DNA of 9,252 bases, taken from Clostridiales bacterium (GTDB taxonomy: Bacteria > Bacillota > Clostridia > Lachnospirales > Lachnospiraceae). The number at the start of each line of letters is the position of its first letter. The first letter of the stretch is position 1. This document shows positions 1 to 4,730 of the stretch, in pieces. A model generated the notes under the pieces. The model worked only from the letters and a program-made list of their open reading frames with translations, was not told where the DNA came from and made no database searches. The stretch covers positions 1 through 9,252 of the forward strand of contig JAHZAT010000009.1 in assembly GCA_019423795.1 (NCBI GenBank), in the 5' to 3' direction. The position numbers and the translations under genes are program-made.

Positions 1-137
1 AGACAGTTGTTAAAACTAGCGTTTCTTTATTTAATGTGCACCCGGTGGGGAATGTTTCTAAATTTTTTTATATAAAAAGCGGGAATCCTCGGTAATTCAA
101 TTGCCGCAGATGAAAGCGCGTAACCACAGGTTACATT
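1..137. other. Upstream stretch with weak evidence for the tail of an earlier gene
   Basis: No gene can be called firmly here. On the + strand a frame open from base 3 runs 30 codons and stops at TAA 93-95. It reads TSVSLFNVHPVGNVSKFF in the middle and could be the end of a protein that starts before the window, but frame 1 is also open for 24 codons, so this is weak. The stretch also holds a palindrome (90-106) and a small hairpin (120-134), listed separately or noted here: GTAACC and GGTTAC arms around an ACA loop. The terminator at 138-163 just after it fits a gene ending nearby on the + strand. Confidence 0.2.
90..106. repeat. Imperfect palindrome, first copy of a 17-base repeat
   Basis: The sequence CGGTAATTCAATTGCCG is an almost perfect dyad with one mismatch. 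It shares 16 of 17 bases with the perfect palindrome at 340-356, and the two preceding bases (CT or TC context) also partly match. The two copies lie on either side of the LexA-controlled promoter, the second inside the IS left region. It may be a remnant of the same IS family's end, or a protein binding site. Function is not known. Confidence 0.6.
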
Positions 138-163
138 GGAGACTTTAACGTCTCCTCTTTTTT
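138..163 (+). terminator. Rho-independent terminator of an upstream gene
   Basis: A perfect 6-bp stem, GGAGAC paired with GTCTCC around a TTTAAC loop, is followed by TCTTTTTT. The T-run lies on the right, so it stops transcription entering from the left edge. It insulates the SOS promoter that begins 20 bases later. Confidence 0.75.
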
Positions 164-176
164 GAATTTTTAAATA

Positions 177-211
177 GAACACTTGTTCTTTTCTTGGAGA
201 TGTGGTACACT
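177..211 (+). promoter_or_regulatory. SOS promoter with LexA box, presumed original uvrBA promoter
   Basis: GAACACTTGTTC (177-188) is a perfect GAAC-N4-GTTC dyad, the core of the Gram-positive LexA (DinR) operator. Its right half overlaps a -35 box TTGTTC (183-188). A 17-base spacer leads to -10 TACACT (206-211), giving a start near 217-219. LexA bound here would block RNA polymerase directly. In Firmicutes uvrBA is a standard LexA target, and no other DNA repair gene is near, so I infer this is the uvrBA promoter. It is now separated from uvrB by an IS element of about 2.4 kb. The motif is seen; the ownership is inferred. Confidence 0.82.
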
Positions 212-255
212 ATGTGTATGAAGGAAAATTTAATTCATTCCTGATCATAAAAGTA

Positions 256-282
256 GCTGTGTAACCTCAAAAAGGTAGCAGT
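256..282. repeat. Candidate left-end hairpin of the IS element
   Basis: ACCT (264-267) pairs with AGGT (273-276) around CAAAA, and CTG (257-259) can pair with CAG (279-281) across an internal loop. The hairpin foot is followed by AGCAGT, the same hexamer that follows the right-end hairpin. IS605 transposases bind such subterminal hairpins in single-stranded DNA. The stem is weak, so this is a candidate only. Confidence 0.4.
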
Positions 283-311
283 AAAGGTGTCATGGACGCA
301 CCCAGAATCTG

Positions 312-326
312 TATGGCGAAGCCATA
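312..326. repeat. Small perfect hairpin in the IS left region
   Basis: TATGGC pairs perfectly with GCCATA around a GAA loop. It lies between the left-end hairpin and the palindrome at 340-356, in the leader upstream of the first reading frame of the element. It is probably part of the folded left end or of the leader RNA. No T-run follows, so it is not a terminator. Confidence 0.5.
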
Positions 327-339
327 TATATCTGATGCT

Positions 340-356
340 CGGTAATTCAATTACCG
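340..356. repeat. Perfect palindrome, second copy of the 17-base repeat
   Basis: CGGTAATT and AATTACCG form perfect 8-base arms around a single C. It matches the copy at 90-106 except at one base. It lies 34 bases before the MarR-like frame, and a TATAAT hexamer (377-382) follows. A dyad in front of a MarR-type gene could be an operator, but the same repeat outside the element argues for an IS-related or other role. Confidence 0.6.
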
Positions 357-389
357 ATGTAGTTCACTTCACTGGGTATAATGTCATAA

Positions 390-674
390 ATGGTTGACAA
401 AGCAGAAATAGTAAAGATCAGAAAATCAACAATATCCCATGTTTCAACTTCGTTAAAGAAATTGGAAAACAAAGGACTTGTTGAAAAAATACAAAGTAAA
501 GACAATAAAAAGCATATTGAAATTATTTTGTTAGATAAGGCAGAACTGATCATAGAAGCAGGACATAACGCACAAAAACAGTTTGCAAAAAATGTTTTAA
601 GTGGATTAACAGAAGAAAAACAGGTCTGTATCAATATATTTGACAAGATCTGTAATAATGCAGAAGAACATTGA
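390..674 (+). pseudogene. MarR-family regulator fragment, probably fused to a tnpA start
   Basis: The 94-residue frame encodes the second half of a MarR winged-helix repressor. KSTISHVSTSLKKLENKGL (residues 12-30) is the recognition helix and following segment, SKDNKKHIEIIL (36-47) is the wing with the family's D-x-x-K pattern, and GLTEEK near residue 72 starts the dimer helix. Normal MarR proteins are about 140-150 residues, and the first dimer helices and first part of the winged helix are missing. No ribosome binding site precedes the ATG, and TATAAT lies only 7 bases before it. The first dozen residues (MVDKAEIVKIRKS) could instead be the start of the IS transposase, making this a hybrid frame; that is a guess from general resemblance. 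The frame ends exactly where tnpA sequence begins. Probably non-functional. Confidence 0.6.
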
Positions 675-838
675 AAAGTATCAGTGCAATTGAAATGTTC
701 AAGGCATATCCACAATTAAAACAGTTCTACTCTCGTTGTGGAGTATTATGGTCAAGAGGATATTTTGTATCTACCGTAGGTCATATAAGTGAAGCTGCAG
801 TAAAGAAATACATCGAGGAACAGAAAGATCATGAGTGA
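668..838 (+). pseudogene. tnpA: IS200/IS605 Y1 transposase TnpA, C-terminal remnant
   Basis: A frame of 56 codons without its own start reads LKSISAIEMFKAYPQLK, then GVLWSRGYFVSTVG, then AAVKKYIEEQ. This is the conserved last third of Y1 transposases, which cut and rejoin single-stranded DNA at IS ends. The tyrosine in KKYIEEQ (codon at 809-811) is the expected catalytic residue. The HUH metal-binding half is absent: MarR-like sequence occupies its place and runs to a stop at 672-674. The remnant overlaps the tnpB start by 8 bases (ATGAGTGA), the usual coupled layout. Family full length is about 130-150 residues, so well over half is lost and the enzyme cannot work. Confidence 0.85.
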
Positions 839-2441
839 CGAAGAATACAAGAAACTTCTGAAACAATATCATAAACTTTCTGACAGGCATATCTTAGTTG
901 TAGAAACTGATATGCCTTATCCTGATGTCCTGAAAGTCGTGGCTCTTTCTGATAAAATCCGCAAAGCTGGCAACGAGCTTGTTCGTCTTATGAGAAAGAA
1001 TTACGACCAACTCATGCGTACCAAGAAATATCGTAAACTACTAAAACTGTACGGCAATACTGAGGATAAGGACAAACGTAAAGCTCTCGCTAATCAGCTC
1101 AATGATATGCAGAAATCTTATGATGTTACATGGGATTTTTGCAGGACATCTATGATTCCTATAGGCAAGAAATACAGTATAGATGCGGTGTTTGCTCTCA
1201 CAAAAGCCGAAGATATATGGCGAGGTATGGAAAAATGCCTTTATGATAACGGTAAGACCACACATTTCTCAAAATACGGAGAATTACCATGCATCAGAGC
1301 AAAACAGATAAATCGTGGTATTCCGATGTTTGTTGAGGATGGGAAACTTCGATTCAAACTTAGAAAGATGCAATTCGGGATTCAAGTCAACGACAGGTTT
1401 CAGTCTGATGAAGTTAACGCCGTTTTGTCTTATCTTGAGAATCCTGACAAGATGGATGCTGATGCTGTCAATACGCTTATAGAAGAAGCCTGTTGTATAG
1501 ATACTTATAGACCTTGCTATGCTACTCTTGTTCCAAGGTTGATAAGAGGTAAGTACAGAGTATATCTGCATCTGACAATAGAAGGCAAAGCTAAGTCTAA
1601 ATATGATAGATTCGGCAATCCAAGACATAAATACGGTAAAGGCATGATAGGTGCTGATATAGGAACGCAGACAGTTGCCTATACTTCTGATACTGAAGTC
1701 GGACTGAAGAACCTTTCAGAGCGTGGCAACAGCATACAGACTTCTGAACGCAAGGAACGCTTATATTATCGTGCTATGGACAGGAGTAGACGGGCAACCA
1801 ATCCACAGAATTACAATCCTGACGGCACTATCAAGAAAGGTAAAAAGACTTGGAAATATTCTGATCGCTACAAGAAGCTGAAAGCCAAACACACTGAATT
1901 ATGCCGTATAAATGCAGTAAATAGACAGCTTGCAATAAACGAAGATGCTAACTATCTGCGAAGTCTTGGAGATACATTCGTCACAGAACCTAAAAATGCA
2001 AGCAAGCTGATGAAACGGGCTAAGAAGACTACTGTTAATAGCAAAGGCAAATTTAATAAGAAAAAGCGCTTTGGCAAATCTATAAAGAATCGTTGTCCGT
2101 CTGGATTTCAAACTACTATTGAAAAGAAATTCAAAGTCACAGGCGGCGCATATATAGAAGTTCCGAATAATTATAGGGCAAGCCAATACGACCACACGGC
2201 AGATGACTACATTAAGAAAAAGCTGTCTGATAGGCTCTACAGACTTCGAGACGGAACATTGGTACAAAGAGATTGGTATTCATCATTTTTGCTCTATTGT
2301 TACGACTACAGAACGCAGGATATAGACAAAGATAAATGTATTACAGATTTCGGCAGGTGCTATGACAAAGAAAAAGCCCTAATTGCATGGATTAAGGCTA
2401 ATCATATCAAAATACTAAACAGTGGAATTAAAGTAGCTTAA
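831..2441 (+). CDS. tnpB: TnpB (IS605 OrfB-like) RNA-guided RuvC nuclease
   Basis: TnpB proteins are transposon-encoded nucleases, ancestors of Cas12, guided by an RNA from the element's right end to cut sites matching the donor locus. The RuvC triad appears intact: D276 in GMIGADIGTQTVAY, E386 in DTFVTEPKNASKL, D481 in LVQRDWYSSFLLY. A lysine/arginine-rich segment between the first two (about residues 300-375) fits nucleic-acid binding. At 536 residues it is longer than common TnpBs (about 370-420), mainly from a long N-terminal part before RuvC-I. The four zinc-ribbon cysteines usually found before the last aspartate are missing (the stretch reads SQYDHTADDYIKKKLSDR), so it belongs to a divergent zinc-less branch or has lost them. 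The start ATG overlaps the tnpA stop; GAGG at 815-818 is a distant ribosome site. No frameshift or internal stop is seen, so it may be active. Confidence 0.9.
   Translation: MSDEEYKKLLKQYHKLSDRHILVVETDMPYPDVLKVVALSDKIRKAGNELVRLMRKNYDQLMRTKKYRKLLKLYGNTEDKDKRKALANQLNDMQKSYDVTWDFCRTSMIPIGKKYSIDAVFALTKAEDIWRGMEKCLYDNGKTTHFSKYGELPCIRAKQINRGIPMFVEDGKLRFKLRKMQFGIQVNDRFQSDEVNAVLSYLENPDKMDADAVNTLIEEACCIDTYRPCYATLVPRLIRGKYRVYLHLTIEGKAKSKYDRFGNPRHKYGKGMIGADIGTQTVAYTSDTEVGLKNLSERGNSIQTSERKERLYYRAMDRSRRATNPQNYNPDGTIKKGKKTWKYSDRYKKLKAKHTELCRINAVNRQLAINEDANYLRSLGDTFVTEPKNASKLMKRAKKTTVNSKGKFNKKKRFGKSIKNRCPSGFQTTIEKKFKVTGGAYIEVPNNYRASQYDHTADDYIKKKLSDRLYRLRDGTLVQRDWYSSFLLYCYDYRTQDIDKDKCITDFGRCYDKEKALIAWIKANHIKILNSGIKVA
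885..917 (+). repeat. Long inverted repeat early in tnpB
   Basis: AGGCATATC (885-893) is perfectly complementary to GATATGCCT (909-917), and inside it AGTT (896-899) can pair with AACT (905-908). In RNA this makes a stable stem about 55 bases after the tnpB start. It could slow translation or act as a cleavage site, or be a chance result of coding needs. Confidence 0.4.
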
Positions 2442-2643
2442 CAACTAAATGTTAGGGAGATTGACTGTACTTCCTTGTCGTAAGACAGAAATTTACCGCT
2501 AATGTGGTCGTAGGACTGCTTGGTAATAAAAGTCCTGATTCAAACAGATTTACACTTGTAACTCCAAAGCCTGAAAATGGTGTACGATTACAAGCTACAC
2601 TTGGCAATCAGAACCCCACGGGCTTGCCCGTGGGAGCAGTCAG
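2442..2643 (+). ncRNA. Candidate omega RNA (reRNA) scaffold at the IS right end
   Basis: The 200 bases after tnpB have no reading frame but rich pairing. TGTC/GACA forms a small hairpin around GTAA (near 2476-2487). TTACC (2493-2497) can pair with GGTAA (2522-2526), while GGACT (2513-2517) can pair with AGTCC (2531-2535); these two helices interlock as a pseudoknot. The unit ends in the perfect hairpin at 2615-2634. In studied TnpB systems the guide RNA scaffold lies exactly here, overlaps or follows the end of tnpB, folds with a pseudoknot, and takes as guide the roughly 16-20 bases just outside the element. That guide would start near 2644 in the uvrB leader. Position and pairings are seen; the role is inferred. 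The RNA may begin inside the tnpB coding region. Confidence 0.6.
2615..2634. repeat. Right-end hairpin of the IS element
   Basis: CCCACGGGC pairs perfectly with GCCCGTGGG over a two-base TT loop. It is the subterminal structure bound by the Y1 transposase, and in RNA the 3' part of the guide scaffold. It is followed by AGCAGTCAG and not by a T-run, so it should not stop transcription into uvrB. Confidence 0.8.
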
Positions 2644-2693
2644 AATCATGCATAGATGAAAAGATAAGAGATATTTCATAAGGGAGAAGTTAT
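2644..2693 (+). promoter_or_regulatory. Residual uvrB leader and ribosome binding site
   Basis: These 50 bases are what remains of the uvrB leader next to the IS. AGGGAG at 2681-2686 lies 7 bases before the ATG and fixes the start. I find no convincing -35/-10 pair here or in the last part of the IS, so uvrB probably depends on read-through from the LexA promoter or from promoters within the element. The first 16-20 bases are also where the TnpB guide would be encoded. Confidence 0.65.
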
Positions 2694-4682
2694 ATGGATC
2701 ATTTTGAATTAGTATCAGAATATGAGCCAACTGGGGATCAGCCACAGGCGATCGAGAAGCTGACCAAAGGATTTCAAGATGGGAATCAGTTTGAGACGCT
2801 TCTTGGAGTGACTGGTTCAGGTAAGACATTTACAATGGCGAATATTATACAGAATTTGAATAAACCGACATTGATCTTGGCACATAATAAGACGTTAGCA
2901 GCACAGTTATATAGTGAGTTTAAGGCGTTTTTTCCACATAACGCCGTGGAATATTTTGTCTCCTATTATGATTATTATCAGCCAGAGGCCTATGTTCCAT
3001 CTACCGATACTTATATAGAGAAGGATTCATCGGTCAATGATGAGATTGACAAATTACGACATAGCGCGACAGCAGCATTGATCGAGAGAAAAGATGTGAT
3101 CGTTGTATCTAGTGTTTCCTGCATTTATGGAATTGGTAGCAAAGAAAGCTATTCAGAGATGATGATCTCTTTGAGACCAGGGATGATAAAGGACAGGGAC
3201 GAGGTGATCGATGACCTGATTAATATTCAGTATGTAAGAAGCGAACTTGACTTTAAGAGAGGTACTTTCAGAGTTAAAGGGGATGTGTTGGAGATCCTTC
3301 CGGTTTCTACATTTGAAGATGCAGTCAGAGTTGAATTTTTTGGAGATGAGATCGATCGTATCATAGAATTTGATGTTTTAACAGGTGAAGTAAAGAGAAG
3401 CTTGAATTTCGTGGCAATATTCCCGGCATCACATTATGTTGTACCACAGGAACAGATTGAACGTGCGATCAAAGGGATCAAGGAAGAACTTGCTGAGCAG
3501 GTGACATATTTTAAAGAACATGATCAGCTGATCGAAGCACAGAGAATTGCAGAGCGAACGAATTTTGATATTGAAATGTTAAGAGAAACAGGATTTTGTT
3601 CTGGGATTGAGAACTACTCCAGACATTTAGCAGGATTAGAACCAGGACAGCCGCCAAGTACGTTAATTGATTTCTTTGGGGATGACTTTTTGATGATCAT
3701 TGATGAGTCGCATATCACTGTACCACAGATCGGTGGAATGTATGCAGGAGATCAGTCCAGAAAGTCAACGTTAGTAGATTTTGGATTTCGTTTGCCTTCT
3801 GCGAAAGATAACCGTCCTTTGGAATTTGGTGAATTTGAACAGAAGATCGATCAGATGTTATTTGTATCTGCAACACCTGGTAAATACGAAGAAGAGCATG
3901 AATTATTAAGGGCAGAACAGATCATCAGACCAACAGGTTTACTAGACCCAGCAATCGATGTACGTCCGGTGGAAGGACAAATTGATGATCTGTTAGGAGA
4001 GATTCATAAAGAGACAGACAAAGGCAATAAAGTACTTGTCACAACACTGACCAAGCGAATGGCGGAAGAATTAACTGATTATATGCGTGAAGTTGGTATC
4101 CGGGTAAAATATCTACATTCAGATATTGATACATTAGAGCGAATTGAGATCGTGAGAGATTTGAGAATGGGAGTTTTTGATGTATTGGTTGGAATCAACT
4201 TGTTAAGAGAAGGCCTGGATATTCCAGAGATTACATTGGTTGCAATTCTTGATGCAGATAAAGAGGGATTCTTGCGTTCTGAGACATCTCTTGTGCAGAC
4301 GATCGGGCGTGCAGCACGTAACAGTGAAGGACATGTTATTATGTATGCAGATCATATGACAGATTCCATGCATGCAGCGATCACGGAGACAGAACGAAGA
4401 CGTGAGATTCAGGATGAATATAACAAAGAGCATGGAATTACGCCACAGACGATCAAGAAAGATATCAGAGATCTGATCAAGATATCTGATGAACATGAAG
4501 AGGAAACAGGTGGATATGAAAAAGATATGGAATCCATGTCTAAGAAAGAATTAAAAGAAGTGATCGAGCGGTTAAGTAAGAAGATGAATCAGGCAGCAGC
4601 AGAATTAAACTTCGAATTGGCTGCACAGCTTAGAGATGAATTAAAAGAATTCAAGATCGCATATCAGGAATATGACGATTAA
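2694..4682 (+). CDS. uvrB: UvrB, excinuclease ABC subunit B
   Basis: UvrB receives damaged DNA from UvrA, checks the lesion with ATP-driven strand opening, and recruits UvrC for incision. At 662 residues it has normal family length. Visible in order: TGDQPQAI (13-20, Q-motif region); Walker A GVTGSGKT (38-45); the damage-probing beta-hairpin with its tyrosines, FVSYYDYYQPEAY (88-100); Walker B region MIIDESH (334-340); helicase motif SATPGKYE; motifs V and VI with GINLLREGLDIPE and QTIGRAARN; and a C-terminal UVR domain (about 623-658, KKELKEVIERLSKKMNQ onward) that contacts UvrC. The start follows AGGGAG by 7 bases. uvrA follows after 48 bases, so the two are co-transcribed. In Firmicutes the pair is SOS-induced through LexA; here the likely LexA promoter is 2.5 kb upstream, beyond an IS element. 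The coding region itself is undamaged. Confidence 0.99.
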   Translation: MDHFELVSEYEPTGDQPQAIEKLTKGFQDGNQFETLLGVTGSGKTFTMANIIQNLNKPTLILAHNKTLAAQLYSEFKAFFPHNAVEYFVSYYDYYQPEAYVPSTDTYIEKDSSVNDEIDKLRHSATAALIERKDVIVVSSVSCIYGIGSKESYSEMMISLRPGMIKDRDEVIDDLINIQYVRSELDFKRGTFRVKGDVLEILPVSTFEDAVRVEFFGDEIDRIIEFDVLTGEVKRSLNFVAIFPASHYVVPQEQIERAIKGIKEELAEQVTYFKEHDQLIEAQRIAERTNFDIEMLRETGFCSGIENYSRHLAGLEPGQPPSTLIDFFGDDFLMIIDESHITVPQIGGMYAGDQSRKSTLVDFGFRLPSAKDNRPLEFGEFEQKIDQMLFVSATPGKYEEEHELLRAEQIIRPTGLLDPAIDVRPVEGQIDDLLGEIHKETDKGNKVLVTTLTKRMAEELTDYMREVGIRVKYLHSDIDTLERIEIVRDLRMGVFDVLVGINLLREGLDIPEITLVAILDADKEGFLRSETSLVQTIGRAARNSEGHVIMYADHMTDSMHAAITETERRREIQDEYNKEHGITPQTIKKDIRDLIKISDEHEEETGGYEKDMESMSKKELKEVIERLSKKMNQAAAELNFELAAQLRDELKEFKIAYQEYDD

Positions 4683-4730
4683 AAGAAGAAATACTAAAAC
4701 TGATGATAGATTAGAATTAGGAGCTTATCA

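Larger units (their letters stand above)
245..2643 (+). mobile_element. IS200/IS605-family element with broken tnpA and intact tnpB
   Basis: The element contains a Y1 transposase remnant overlapping a TnpB gene, followed by a non-coding tail with a terminal hairpin, which is the IS605 layout (tnpA-tnpB in one direction, no terminal inverted repeats, subterminal hairpins). The right end is set by the perfect hairpin at 2615-2634. The left end is set only roughly by a weaker hairpin at 256-282. Both hairpins are followed by the same hexamer AGCAGT (277-282 and 2635-2640), as expected if one transposase recognised both ends. The outer edges are uncertain by about 10 bases at each side. The element splits the uvrBA promoter from uvrB. 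A MarR-like segment lies where the first two thirds of tnpA should be, so it can move only if a transposase acts in trans. Confidence 0.8.

Noticed and set aside
1..360. CRISPR-like repeats from the two 17-base palindromes
   Set aside because: Only two copies 250 bases apart, with no regular spacers and no cas genes.
377..389. TATAAT as the promoter of the MarR-like frame
   Set aside because: It is only 7 bases from the ATG, there is no -35 at proper distance and no ribosome site, so a normal promoter role for this start is unlikely.
347..715. 122-codon minus-strand ORF over the MarR/tnpA remnant
   Set aside because: It covers two recognisable + strand coding pieces, has a cysteine- and serine-rich low-quality composition, and shows no family motif.
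2615..2634. Right-end hairpin as a Rho-independent terminator
   Set aside because: No T-run follows. The position and AGCAGT context fit an IS end and guide-RNA hairpin better.
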